Part shown: positions 28,957-37,658 of the stretch, piece after piece
How positions within the stretch are numbered: the stretch's first letter is position 1
Layout: each line of letters starts with the position of its first letter
Assembly (NCBI RefSeq): GCF_005870025.1
Contig: NZ_VATA01000004.1
Location: forward strand, 186,001 to 250,000
Source of the DNA: Poseidonocella sp. HB161398
GTDB lineage: Bacteria > Pseudomonadota > Alphaproteobacteria > Rhodobacterales > Rhodobacteraceae
DNA: 64,000 nt
Direction: 5' to 3'
Position numbers and translations under genes: made by a program
The notes under the pieces: model-generated
Seen by the model: only the letters and a program-made list of their open reading frames with translations
Told to the model about the DNA's origin: nothing
The model's database searches: none

Positions 28957-28995
28957 CTTAATTCCTGGTGAAGCACTTTTTCCAGGAGTTCACTC

Positions 28996-29745
28996 ATGCG
29001 TATCCTCCCGGCGCTTTCTGCCCTTGGGGCAGCCGCTGCGGCCCTGCCGGCAGACGCAGCAACGCTCAATGTCGCGACAGACGGGTCGTCCCGGTATGTC
29101 ACTGAGGACGGCATTGCGAGCTACACCAGCAACGGCGCCAGCCTGGCAGGGGCAACCGTGACGGCCACTTTCGCCGACGGATCGTCGGAGAGCGCGGCCA
29201 TCACGGCCTATGGCAGGAATACCGGTGCGATCTACGGCACGCTCTTCGAGCTGGTCGAAACCGGGACGTCCTACTCGAATCCCTTCGCGCTCTACAATGC
29301 CTCGGACTCCGCCCTGGTGTCGCTCGCCATCGACCTCGCCCCGGCCAGCTCGGTCTTCGATCTCGACTATGGCGGCGAGATCGGCACCGAGGGCTCCAAC
29401 CTGGGCCGCACCGCCGTCGAGGCCTCGTCTTCGGGGTCCGAGGACGGCACCTCGCTGACCGGCGTGGTGGAGGCGACCTATTCCGGGCTCGTCAATGTCG
29501 CCGGAAGCGATCCGGTCGGCGATCTCTACACATCGCTTCTGATCGATCTCAGCGGCACGACGGATGGCGGGCTCGCCTCCGGCTCGGACTGGTATTTCAT
29601 CGCCGATACCGACCAGCTGGCAACGGAAGGCGACCTTGCGCCGGTTGCCCCCGTGCCGCTGCCCGCGGGGCTGCTGCCCCTGGCCGCCGCCCTGTCGGGC
29701 CTGGCGCTGCTGCACCGCCGCAAGGCACGCGGCACCGCGCTCTGA
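28996..29745 (+). CDS. VPLPA-CTERM sorting-domain protein, secreted
   Basis: A 249-residue exported protein. A signal peptide (A-L-S-A-L-G-A-A-A-A-A-L-P-A-D-A) precedes a Ser/Thr/Asp-rich beta-type domain with no cysteines. The tail is V-P-L-P-A-G-L-L-P-L then a hydrophobic helix and H-R-R-K-A, which is the VPLPA-CTERM signal. Such tails are cleaved and processed by a dedicated exosortase (XrtD type), linked in many bacteria to exopolysaccharide. No exosortase is in the window. CCAGGAG lies 9 bases before the ATG. The domain's function is unknown. Confidence 0.85.
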   Translation: MRILPALSALGAAAAALPADAATLNVATDGSSRYVTEDGIASYTSNGASLAGATVTATFADGSSESAAITAYGRNTGAIYGTLFELVETGTSYSNPFALYNASDSALVSLAIDLAPASSVFDLDYGGEIGTEGSNLGRTAVEASSSGSEDGTSLTGVVEATYSGLVNVAGSDPVGDLYTSLLIDLSGTTDGGLASGSDWYFIADTDQLATEGDLAPVAPVPLPAGLLPLAAALSGLALLHRRKARGTAL

Positions 29746-29755
29746 GCCGGCGGGT

Positions 29756-30946
29756 CTAGAGGACCGTCCGCCCCAGCCCCGACAGGACCGCCCGCGCGGC
29801 CCTGAGCCCGGGCGGCGGCCCGCCGCGGCCGAGCCGCTCCATCGTCAGCCGGGCCGCCTGGCGCTGCGGCTCGGGATCGGCCAGCACCTGCAGCAGCGCA
29901 TCCGCGATCCGCTCCGGCTGGCAGTTCTCCATCAGGAATTCCGGCACCACGCGGGTCTGCGAGACCAGGTTCACCAGCGTCACCGTGTCGATCAGCGCCA
30001 TGCGCTTCATGATCCGGTTGGTCAGCCCGCTGAAGGTATAGGCGATCACCATCGGCGTATCGGCCGCGGCCAGCTCCAGGCTGACCGTGCCCGAAGCGGC
30101 CAGCGCCACATCGGCGGCGGCGAAGGCGGCGGCCTTCTCGGCCGGGCCGCTGCCCTCGGTCGGATCGAGGATCACCGGCTGGACCGGCCAGCCGTCCGAA
30201 AGCTCGCGCACCAGCCCCGCCACGGAGGCCGCCGCCGGAAGCACGAAGCGCGCGCGCGGCTGCGCCTCGGCGATGCGGGCCAGGGCCGGACCGAAGATCG
30301 GCGCCAGCCGCGCGACCTCGCCCCGGCGCGAGCCCGGCAGAACGAGGACCAGCGGCGCGTCGGGCGGAATGCCATGGCCGAGGCGGAAATCGCGCACCGC
30401 CTCCGGCCCGGGCTGCGGCTTGGCCGCGACCGGATGGCCGACGAAATCGCAGCGCATCCCCTCGGCCTCCATGTAGGGCGGCTCGAAGGGCAGCAGCGCC
30501 AGCACCTGGTCGATCATCTTCGCCATCTTGCGCGCCCGGCCCGGACGCCAGGCCCAGACCGAGGGGGCGACGTAATGGACCGTGCGGATATGCGGCGCCT
30601 TCGCCTTGACGAGCTTCGCCAGGCGCAGCGAGAAATCCGGCGCGTCGACCGTCACCAGCGCGTCCGGACGGGTGCGGATGACATGCTCCGCCGTCTGGTG
30701 CAGCCGCCGCCTGAGATCGAGATAGCGCGGCACCACCTCGGCAAGGCCCATGACGCTGAGCTCGTCCATCGGAAAGAGGCTCGGCACGCCCTCGGCCTGC
30801 ATCCGCGGCCCGGCGACGCCGTCGAATTCGATTCCGGGCGCAAGCTCGCGCAGCCCGGCGGCCAGTTCGGCGCCCAGCACGTCGCCCGAGGGCTCTCCGG
30901 CCAGCAGGAAGAGGCGCGGCGGCCTGGCCGTCGTCACGTCGCCCAT
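29756..30946 (-). CDS. lpxB: Lipid-A-disaccharide synthase LpxB
   Basis: LpxB joins lipid X to UDP-2,3-diacylglucosamine to form the lipid A disaccharide at the inner membrane. Its 396 residues open with the family motif A-G-E-P-S-G-D-V-L-G-A. The later L-P-G-S-R-x-G-E-V and P-M-V-I-A-Y elements are present. It is the last gene of the pyrH-lpxB cluster and overlaps lpxI by 13 bases. Its stop lies 10 bases from the convergent VPLPA-CTERM gene. Confidence 0.95.
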   Translation of the reverse strand: MGDVTTARPPRLFLLAGEPSGDVLGAELAAGLRELAPGIEFDGVAGPRMQAEGVPSLFPMDELSVMGLAEVVPRYLDLRRRLHQTAEHVIRTRPDALVTVDAPDFSLRLAKLVKAKAPHIRTVHYVAPSVWAWRPGRARKMAKMIDQVLALLPFEPPYMEAEGMRCDFVGHPVAAKPQPGPEAVRDFRLGHGIPPDAPLVLVLPGSRRGEVARLAPIFGPALARIAEAQPRARFVLPAAASVAGLVRELSDGWPVQPVILDPTEGSGPAEKAAAFAAADVALAASGTVSLELAAADTPMVIAYTFSGLTNRIMKRMALIDTVTLVNLVSQTRVVPEFLMENCQPERIADALLQVLADPEPQRQAARLTMERLGRGGPPPGLRAARAVLSGLGRTVL

Positions 30947-31752
30947 ATGCAGATTCCCTTTTCTTCCGCCATCCGCACCGCGTTCGGCGCGTCGAGGATC
31001 ATCACCCGGCCCGCCTCGAGGCAGATGCCGTCGAGCCCCGCCGCCGCGGCCCCCGCCACCGTGGCCGGGCCGATCACCGGCATGTCGGCGCGCATCTCCT
31101 GCCCCGGCTTCGAGACCTTGACGAAGGTGCCGCCGGTCTCCGGGCGCCGCTCGGGACGGTGGCGCGCCACGTCCGACAGGAGCGCGTCGGTGCCGTAGAT
31201 CGCCTCGATCCCGAGGCAGAGCCCGCGCGCCACGACGCAGGCCTGGGCGACATCCTCGGGGCCGATCGCCGCCAGGATGGCGCGGCCGCGCGCGGCATCG
31301 CCCTTCTGGGCGCGGCTCGGTCCCTCGCGGGTCATCGGCCCGGGCGGGACGACCAGATCGGCAAGGAATTCATGCGCCCCGCGGATGCGGAATCCGTTCT
31401 CCTCGAAGATCGCGATCACCAGCCGCAGGAGCGCGTCGTCGCCCGCGCGCAGGCCGCGGAAGATCCGCGGCACCAGCGCCAGGGTCTTCAGGTCGAAGCA
31501 CCGCGGATCGAAGGCGGGACGGTGGAGGATCCCGGCCATCGCGACCTCTTCCACGCCCGCGCGGCGCAGGTCGCGGAACAGCCGCCCCAGCCGCTCCACG
31601 CGGAAGGTGACGACCGGATGGCCGCCCGGCACGCCGGAGGGATGGCCCTCCATCTCGGCCAGCACCACGCCGCGCCCCGACGCCGCCACGGCAGCCGCGA
31701 GCTCCACGGGGAGGCCGCCCTGCCCCGCGATGATCCCGAGCGGTCCCGCCAC
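30934..31752 (-). CDS. lpxI: UDP-2,3-diacylglucosamine diphosphatase LpxI
   Basis: LpxI hydrolyses UDP-2,3-diacylglucosamine to lipid X; it replaces LpxH in alphaproteobacteria. The 272-residue length is typical. It opens L-G-I-I-A-G-Q-G-x-L-P and the catalytic region near V-K-V-S-K-P-G-Q-E-M-R-A-D-M-P-V-I-G is intact. Translation starts at GTG 31752, 4 bases after the lpxA stop, and its end overlaps lpxB, indicating coupled expression. Confidence 0.95.
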   Translation of the reverse strand: MAGPLGIIAGQGGLPVELAAAVAASGRGVVLAEMEGHPSGVPGGHPVVTFRVERLGRLFRDLRRAGVEEVAMAGILHRPAFDPRCFDLKTLALVPRIFRGLRAGDDALLRLVIAIFEENGFRIRGAHEFLADLVVPPGPMTREGPSRAQKGDAARGRAILAAIGPEDVAQACVVARGLCLGIEAIYGTDALLSDVARHRPERRPETGGTFVKVSKPGQEMRADMPVIGPATVAGAAAAGLDGICLEAGRVMILDAPNAVRMAEEKGICIWAT

Positions 31753-31756
31753 AGGA

Positions 31757-32554
31757 TCAGCGCGGCGTCAGGAACGAGCGGTCGGTCTGACCGAGGATGA
31801 AATCGACGATGTCCCGGACGTAGTCGCTGGAGGTCTCCTCGCCCAGCCTGCGGGCGCGGTCCATGAAGGCGCCCTCGCCCTGGGCGAGCATCTGGTAGGC
31901 GGCGCGCAGCGCGGTGATGTCCGAGCGCGCGACGCCCTTGCGCTTCAGCCCCACGAGGTTCAGCCCGTCGAGCTCGCCGCGCGGCGCCTGCACCAGGCCG
32001 TAGGGGATCACGTCATTGGTGACCATGGTCACCGCGCCGATAATCGCGCCCTTGCCGATCCGCACCCATTGGTGGATGCCCGAGAGCCCGCCGATGATGA
32101 CGTCGTCGTCGATCCGGCAATGCCCGGCCAGCGCCGCCTGGTTCGCCATGATGACCCGGTCGCCGACATGGACGTCATGGCCGACATGGGCGCCGGTCAT
32201 GAACAGGCAGTCGTCGCCGACCTTGGTCAGCCCGCCGCCGCCCTCGGTGCCGGTATTCATGGTGACGCCCTCGCGGATGCGGTTGCGCTTGCCCACGACC
32301 AGCCGCGTCTCCTCGCCCCGGAATTTCAGATCCTGCGGGATCTCGCCGATCACGGCGCCGGGGAAGACCACCGTCTCCTCGCCGACCTCGGTCATGCCGG
32401 TGACCACGGCATGGCTCTTGAGATGGACGCGCGGGCCGATCACCGCCTTCGGCCCGACCAGCGAGAAGGGCCCGACGATCGCGCCCTCGCCGATCCGGGC
32501 GCCGGGCTCGACCACGGCGGAGGGGTGGATCTGGGCTGTTTCGTGGATGCTCAC
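31757..32554 (-). CDS. lpxA: UDP-N-acetylglucosamine acyltransferase LpxA
   Basis: LpxA transfers a 3-hydroxyacyl chain from ACP to UDP-GlcNAc, the first lipid A step. The 265 residues show left-handed beta-helix hexads (for example V-V-E-P-G-A-R-I-G-E-G-A) and the catalytic histidine region in F-M-T-G-A-H-V-G-H-D. The start is 4 bases from the fabZ stop. Confidence 0.96.
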   Translation of the reverse strand: MSIHETAQIHPSAVVEPGARIGEGAIVGPFSLVGPKAVIGPRVHLKSHAVVTGMTEVGEETVVFPGAVIGEIPQDLKFRGEETRLVVGKRNRIREGVTMNTGTEGGGGLTKVGDDCLFMTGAHVGHDVHVGDRVIMANQAALAGHCRIDDDVIIGGLSGIHQWVRIGKGAIIGAVTMVTNDVIPYGLVQAPRGELDGLNLVGLKRKGVARSDITALRAAYQMLAQGEGAFMDRARRLGEETSSDYVRDIVDFILGQTDRSFLTPR

Positions 32555-32558
32555 CGGA

Positions 32559-33017
32559 TCACTCCTTGGGAACGTCGATCATCGCCATGAACTCGCATTC
32601 GCAGGCGGTCTCGCCGTCCACGGAGGCTTCGCCCTTGAACTTCCACACCTTGCCGCCGCCGCGCAGCGCCTCGACCTTCAGCAGAAGCTGGTCGCCCGGC
32701 ACCACCTTGCGGCGGAACTTGCACTTGTCGACGCCCATGAAATACACCAGCGCGTTCTTTCCGACCAGATCGAGCGACAGCCCCACCAGCACCGACGCCG
32801 TCTGCGCCAGCGCCTCGATCTGCATCACGCCCGGGAAGATCGGCGCCGCCGGGAAGTGCCCGGTGAATTGCGGCTCGTTCATGGTGACGTTCTTCAGGCC
32901 GATCGCCGATTTCGACGCCACGATGTCGCTGACGCGATCCACCAGCAGGAACGGGTAGCGATGCGGGATCACCTTCTGGATCAGGTCGATATCGGCGGTG
33001 GTCGGGGTCTCGGTCAT
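32559..33017 (-). CDS. fabZ: 3-hydroxyacyl-ACP dehydratase FabZ
   Basis: FabZ dehydrates 3-hydroxyacyl-ACP in fatty acid elongation. It competes with LpxA for the same substrate, which fits the shared transcript. The hot-dog fold motif [12 protein letters not shown] carries the catalytic His, and the following E-A-L-A-Q-T-A includes the catalytic Glu. The 152-residue length is usual. Confidence 0.96.
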   Translation of the reverse strand: MTETPTTADIDLIQKVIPHRYPFLLVDRVSDIVASKSAIGLKNVTMNEPQFTGHFPAAPIFPGVMQIEALAQTASVLVGLSLDLVGKNALVYFMGVDKCKFRRKVVPGDQLLLKVEALRGGGKVWKFKGEASVDGETACECEFMAMIDVPKE

Positions 33018-33087
33018 GGTCGTCCTGTCTTGGCTGCGATGAGCGTGGCCTCCGGGTTAGCAAGCCGGCCGGTCCGGGGCAAGCGGC

Positions 33088-33837
33088 TCAGTCGCCGCTG
33101 CCGGAGGCGGCGCCGCCGTCGGGGACCGGGGTCTGGCGCAGCATGCGCGGCGTCGGGCGCAGCGCAGGGCTCGGCTCCGCAGGCCCGAAGGAGCTGGCGC
33201 CATTGCCGATCTCCTTGTCGAGCCGGGCCACGGCCTCGTCGGTGACATCCACCACGTCGAAGGCCATCAGCACCACGGTATTGTCGAGGATCACCAGCGC
33301 GCCGCGCTCCTGCGCGATCTCCGCCAGGATCGGCGCGGCGCGGCTGACGAAGTTCTGCCGCTCGGCCTCCAGGCGCTGCTGCAGCGCGCGGGCCTTGCGG
33401 TCCTGCTCCTGGCGCAGCTGCTGCACCTTCTCGTCGAAATCGGCGGCGAGCTTGGCGAAGTCGTCCGGCGGCGTCACCGGGCGCTTGTCGGTCAGCTCCT
33501 GCTCCTCGGAGGTCAGCTCCGCCTCGATGCGGCGGTTCTCCTGGGCCAGCGCGTTGCGGTCGCGCTCGAGATCGGCGACGATCCGCTTGCCGAGCGCGCT
33601 CTGGGTGAACATCGCGTCCTGGTTCAGCGTCAGCACCGGGCTGACCACGGTCCCGTCCGACGCCTGCGGCGCAGCGGCCGCTCCGGCCGCGGCCTGCGCG
33701 CCGGGCTGCTCTGCCGCGCCGGTCTCCCCGGCCTCCTGGGCGGAGGCCGCAGCGGCGGAGGCGCAGAGCGCCGCCGCCAGCAGGACGGCGCTAGAACGTC
33801 GTCGAGATCGAGAAGTCGAAGGTCTGCTCTTCGTCAT
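33088..33837 (-). CDS. OmpH/Skp-family periplasmic chaperone
   Basis: Skp holds unfolded outer-membrane proteins in the periplasm. The 249-residue protein has a signal peptide (L-L-A-A-A-L-C-A-S-A-A-A-A-S-A-Q), an Ala-rich linker, the OmpH core with a long coiled coil (about 95-165, Glu/Arg/Gln-rich) and a Pro-rich tail. The only usable ATG (33837, with AAGGA 6 bases before) lies 47 bases inside the end of bamA in another frame, so the two genes overlap unusually far. Confidence 0.88.
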   Translation of the reverse strand: MTKSRPSTSRSRRRSSAVLLAAALCASAAAASAQEAGETGAAEQPGAQAAAGAAAAPQASDGTVVSPVLTLNQDAMFTQSALGKRIVADLERDRNALAQENRRIEAELTSEEQELTDKRPVTPPDDFAKLAADFDEKVQQLRQEQDRKARALQQRLEAERQNFVSRAAPILAEIAQERGALVILDNTVVLMAFDVVDVTDEAVARLDKEIGNGASSFGPAEPSPALRPTPRMLRQTPVPDGGAASGSGD

Positions 33838-36148
33838 AGTCTTCCTTCAGAAGCGCCCGCGTGAAGTCGAAGCGCAAGGGCCCCAGAGGCGTGGTCCAGA
33901 AGAGCGACGCGCCCAGGACCGCGCGCAGGTGGAAGCTGTCATCCACCTCGCCCGAGGTGCCCTCGGTATTGTCGAGGCCCCAGATGGAGCCGGTGTCGAA
34001 GAACACCCCGCCGCGGACGCCGTATTCCTCCGGCAGGCCGATCGGGAAGTCCATCTCGGTGCGCAGCGCGGCGTAGTAGTTGCCGCCGAGCGCGTCCTCG
34101 TTGGTCGCGGTCAGGTCGCGCGGGCCGAAGCCGTTGCGGTCGAAGCCGCGCACCCGGCGCCCGGCGCCGAAGCGGTCGATGATCCGCGTGTCCTTGCCGT
34201 TGAGCGCCGCGATCGCCCCGCCCTGCAGCTCGGCGCGCATGTTGAGGTCGGTGCCCATCATCTTGGTCTCGCCGCGCAGCGAGGCGGTGGTGCGGATGTA
34301 TTCGCTGTCGCCGCCGAGCCCCGCCAGATCCTGGCTGAACTGGAAACGGATGCCGGCATCGGGGTTGAGGCCCACGCGCCGCGTGTCGAAGGTGTAGGTG
34401 TAGCCGATCGAGCTGGAGATCCGGTTGCCTTCCTCCTCCTGGAGGATGACCGAGCTGCCGTTGTCGTCGGCGTCGTCGTCATCGCCGGTATCGACGTCGT
34501 AGAGCTCTTCCTGCGCCAGGCGGTAGCGCAGGCTCAGGCGCGAATAGTCGCTGAGATTGAAGCCGACGGAGGGCTGCACGCCGATCTCGCGGGTGTTGTA
34601 GTCGGCGCTGTAGTTGTCGGTCGAGGAGTAGAACACCTCCATCGTGCCCGACACGTCGCGGCCGAGAAGCGCGGGCTCGGTGAAGCGCAGGGTGCCCGAG
34701 GCGTTGTCGGTCCCGGCGGCGATCGAGAAGGACAGCTGCTGGCCGCGGCCGAGGAAGTTCTGCTCGGACAGGTTGAACGTGCCGCCGAAGCCGTCGCCGA
34801 CCGAGTAGTTGACGCCGAAGCCGATCTGGCCGGTCGGCTGCTCGTCCACGTTCACGTCGATGATGACCCGGTCGGGCGCGGTGCCCTCGCGCGGCGTCAC
34901 ATCGGCATTCGAGAAGAAGCCGAGCGCCCGGATCCGCGACGCGGCGTTGCGGATCTCGCGCGGGTTGAACGGGTCGCCCTCGACCGTGTCGAACTGGCGG
35001 CGGATGACGTCGTCGCGGGTCTGCGAGTTGCCCTCAATGTCGATCCGCTCGACGAAGATGCGCGGCCCGCGGGTCAGCGTGTAGGTCAGATCCAGCGTCT
35101 GGCTGGCGTTGTTGCGCTCGATCCGCGGGTCGACGCGGATGAAGTCGTAGCCGTCCATGATCGCCTTGCGCTCCAGCCGGGCGATGCCGTCATCGACGCG
35201 CAGCGGCGAGTAGAGCTGCCCCGGGCGGGTGCGGACGATCCTCTCGAAATCCTCGGCCTGGATCTCGGGCACCTCGGAGGCGATCTTGACCGAGTTGAAG
35301 CGGTACTGCTGGCCTTCGCGGACGTTGAAGGTGATGAAGAACGCGTTGCGCTCGCGCGAGAATTCGGTGGAGACCGAGGTCACCTCGAAATCGACGAAGC
35401 CGCGGGCGCGGTAGAAGTCGGTCAGCACCTGGCGGTCGTAGGCGATGCGGTCCTCGACATACTGGTCGCGGGCGACCAGCGCGCGGAACAGCCCGGCCTG
35501 CTTGGTGCCCAGCACGTTGCGCAGGCGGCGGTCGGTGAAGCTCTTGTTGCCGACGAAGGCGATGCGCTCGACCTCGACCACGGCGCTCTCGGTGACCTCG
35601 AAGACCACGTCGACGCGGTTCTGGCTGCGCGGGATGATGCGCGGGGTGACGACCGCGCCGAGCCGCCCGGCCTGGCGGTAGGCCTCGGCGATGGTGCGCG
35701 CGTCGTTCTCGGCCGTCGTGGGGCTGTAGACGCGGCGCGGCTGGGTGGTCAGCAGCGGCGTCAGCACGTCGTCGTCGAGACGGCGGTTGCCCTCGATCGA
35801 GATCTGGTTGACCGTCGGGAATTCCTTGACCGTGATGGTCAGCGTGCTGCCCGAGGTGTCGAACTCGACGCTCTCGAACAGGCCCGAGCCCATGATCCGC
35901 TGGTAGGCGGCATTGAGCTGCCCGGCGGTCAGCGGCGTGCCGGGCGCGATGCCTGCATAGGTCAGCACCGAGCTGTCATCCACCCGCAGGTTGCCGTCGA
36001 CTTCGATCCGCGAAAAGCTCTGCCCTGCCGATTGCGCGAAGGCGCCGACCGGGAAGGTCGCCAGCGGCGCGGAAATGGCAAGCCAGGCTGCCGTGCTCAT
36101 TGCCACACCGGTCCGAAGCCGGTTCCGCCTGTCCTTGTGCCGCGCCAT
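33791..36148 (-). CDS. bamA: Outer-membrane protein assembly factor BamA
   Basis: BamA is the core of the machine that inserts beta-barrels into the outer membrane. The 785 residues comprise a signal peptide ending A-F-A-Q, five POTRA domains (about 30-420), and a 16-strand barrel ending in the beta-signal F-D-F-S-I-S-T-T-F. The barrel's conserved V-R-G-F motif appears as V-R-G-F-D-R-N-G-F-G-P-R. It is flanked by rseP and ompH as in most proteobacteria. Confidence 0.96.
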   Translation of the reverse strand: MARHKDRRNRLRTGVAMSTAAWLAISAPLATFPVGAFAQSAGQSFSRIEVDGNLRVDDSSVLTYAGIAPGTPLTAGQLNAAYQRIMGSGLFESVEFDTSGSTLTITVKEFPTVNQISIEGNRRLDDDVLTPLLTTQPRRVYSPTTAENDARTIAEAYRQAGRLGAVVTPRIIPRSQNRVDVVFEVTESAVVEVERIAFVGNKSFTDRRLRNVLGTKQAGLFRALVARDQYVEDRIAYDRQVLTDFYRARGFVDFEVTSVSTEFSRERNAFFITFNVREGQQYRFNSVKIASEVPEIQAEDFERIVRTRPGQLYSPLRVDDGIARLERKAIMDGYDFIRVDPRIERNNASQTLDLTYTLTRGPRIFVERIDIEGNSQTRDDVIRRQFDTVEGDPFNPREIRNAASRIRALGFFSNADVTPREGTAPDRVIIDVNVDEQPTGQIGFGVNYSVGDGFGGTFNLSEQNFLGRGQQLSFSIAAGTDNASGTLRFTEPALLGRDVSGTMEVFYSSTDNYSADYNTREIGVQPSVGFNLSDYSRLSLRYRLAQEELYDVDTGDDDDADDNGSSVILQEEEGNRISSSIGYTYTFDTRRVGLNPDAGIRFQFSQDLAGLGGDSEYIRTTASLRGETKMMGTDLNMRAELQGGAIAALNGKDTRIIDRFGAGRRVRGFDRNGFGPRDLTATNEDALGGNYYAALRTEMDFPIGLPEEYGVRGGVFFDTGSIWGLDNTEGTSGEVDDSFHLRAVLGASLFWTTPLGPLRFDFTRALLKEDYDEEQTFDFSISTTF

Positions 36149-36295
36149 GCCTAACCTCGACCGTTTTTTTCTTGCCTCGTCCCGTCCGTAGACCGAGACG
36201 GCCGGGTTGTCAAAACGGCTTGCGCCGCGGGCGGTGCCAATTTTCGCGTCTGTTGCCGCACCACCTGCATGAGGCAGGCGGATGCGGTGAATTGT

Positions 36296-37630
36296 TCAGC
36301 AGAAGAGGTCGTTGGAGATCGCGAAGACCATCATCCCGAGGATGAGCGTCAATCCGCCTGCCATCAGCGCCCGCAGCGCCCGGTCCGAGGGCGGACGGCC
36401 CGCAACCGCCTCGTAGCCGAAGAAGACCAGATGGCCGCCGTCAAGCACCGGGATCGGGAAGAGGTTCATCAGCCCGACCGCCGTGGAGAGCACGCCGAGG
36501 AACCAGATGAAGCTGGCCGGGCCCTGGCTGGCTGCCGCGCCCGAGGTCTCGGCGATGCCGATCGGCCCCGAGAGGTTGCACGACGAGATCGCGCCGGTGA
36601 TCATGTGCCACAGGCCCGAAAGGCTCTGCTCGATGATGAACCAGACCTGCCCTGCCCCCATCACGATGGCGGCGAGAGGTCCGGGCATCTCGGTGACCGG
36701 CTCGAAGAAGAGCCCGCCGGTGACGCCGATCAGGTAGCGCGTCTCGAAGCCGCCATCGGCGGTCGGCATGTCGGTCTGGCGCGGCGCGAGCTCGACCGGG
36801 AAGCTGCGTCCGTCGCGCCAGATCCCCAGCTGCAGGGGCGCGCCCTGCGACTGGCTGACCGCGCTGCGCAGGTCGTCGAAGGACGAGATCGCCGTGCCCG
36901 CCACCGACAGGATGTAGTCGCCCGGCTCGATCCCGGCATCCATCGCCGCGGATTTCGGGCTGACCGAGGAGACCAGCGGCGGATAGGGGAAAGGCCCCCG
37001 CGCCTCGACCTGGCTGCCGTCGCGCAGCACCGTGTAGTCGAGCACCGGCGCCCGCGGCAGCGTCGAGACGAAGCTGTCGAACCCGGCCAGCTCGGGCACC
37101 GCGGCGCCGTTGATCTCCAGCAGCTCGTCGCCCGGCTCCAGGCTCTGGACCTGGGGCGGCAGCGGCCGCAGCGTGTCGATGGTCAGCGGATCGCTGGCCT
37201 GGCCCTGCCACAGGATCACCCCGGTGAAGAGCGCGATCGACAGCAGGAAGTTGAAGACCGGCCCGGCCGCGACCGTCGCCGCCCGCGCCCAGAGCGGCGC
37301 GGCATGCATGGTCTTCCGCAGCGTCTCGGCATCCATCGCCTCCATCGCGCCGTCCTTGCCGGCGCTGGCGGGATCGGCATCGCCGAGGAATTTCACGTAG
37401 CCGCCGAGCGGCAGCGCCGAGATCTGCCAGAGCGTCCCGCGCCGGTCGCGCCAGGAGGCGAGCCGCGGGCCGAAGCCCAGGCTGAACACCTCGGCATGGA
37501 TCCCCGACCAGCGGCCGACGATGTAGTGCCCGTATTCATGGATCGCGACGATGACCGACAGGGCAACCACGAAGGCCGCGATGGTCCAGATGAGATTTCC
37601 GAATTGCGGGATAAGCCCGATCAGGTCCAC
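36296..37630 (-). CDS. rseP: Site-2 intramembrane zinc protease RseP
   Basis: RseP cleaves membrane-embedded anti-sigma factors and leftover signal peptides. The zinc motif H-E-Y-G-H is at residues 31-35 in the first membrane helix. Two PDZ-like regions sit between helices, and the L-D-G-G-H motif supplies the third zinc ligand near the C-terminus. The 444-residue length is usual. The 147-base gap to bamA might hold an internal promoter, but none is clear. Confidence 0.96.
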   Translation of the reverse strand: MDLIGLIPQFGNLIWTIAAFVVALSVIVAIHEYGHYIVGRWSGIHAEVFSLGFGPRLASWRDRRGTLWQISALPLGGYVKFLGDADPASAGKDGAMEAMDAETLRKTMHAAPLWARAATVAAGPVFNFLLSIALFTGVILWQGQASDPLTIDTLRPLPPQVQSLEPGDELLEINGAAVPELAGFDSFVSTLPRAPVLDYTVLRDGSQVEARGPFPYPPLVSSVSPKSAAMDAGIEPGDYILSVAGTAISSFDDLRSAVSQSQGAPLQLGIWRDGRSFPVELAPRQTDMPTADGGFETRYLIGVTGGLFFEPVTEMPGPLAAIVMGAGQVWFIIEQSLSGLWHMITGAISSCNLSGPIGIAETSGAAASQGPASFIWFLGVLSTAVGLMNLFPIPVLDGGHLVFFGYEAVAGRPPSDRALRALMAGGLTLILGMMVFAISNDLFC

Positions 37631-37658
37631 GCCTTAGCCTTTCTAGTTCCGTGCCGCG

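Noticed and set aside
33143-36154. A 1,003-codon open frame antisense to bamA
   Set aside because: It mirrors bamA and ompH, which have full family motifs; the antisense reading has none.
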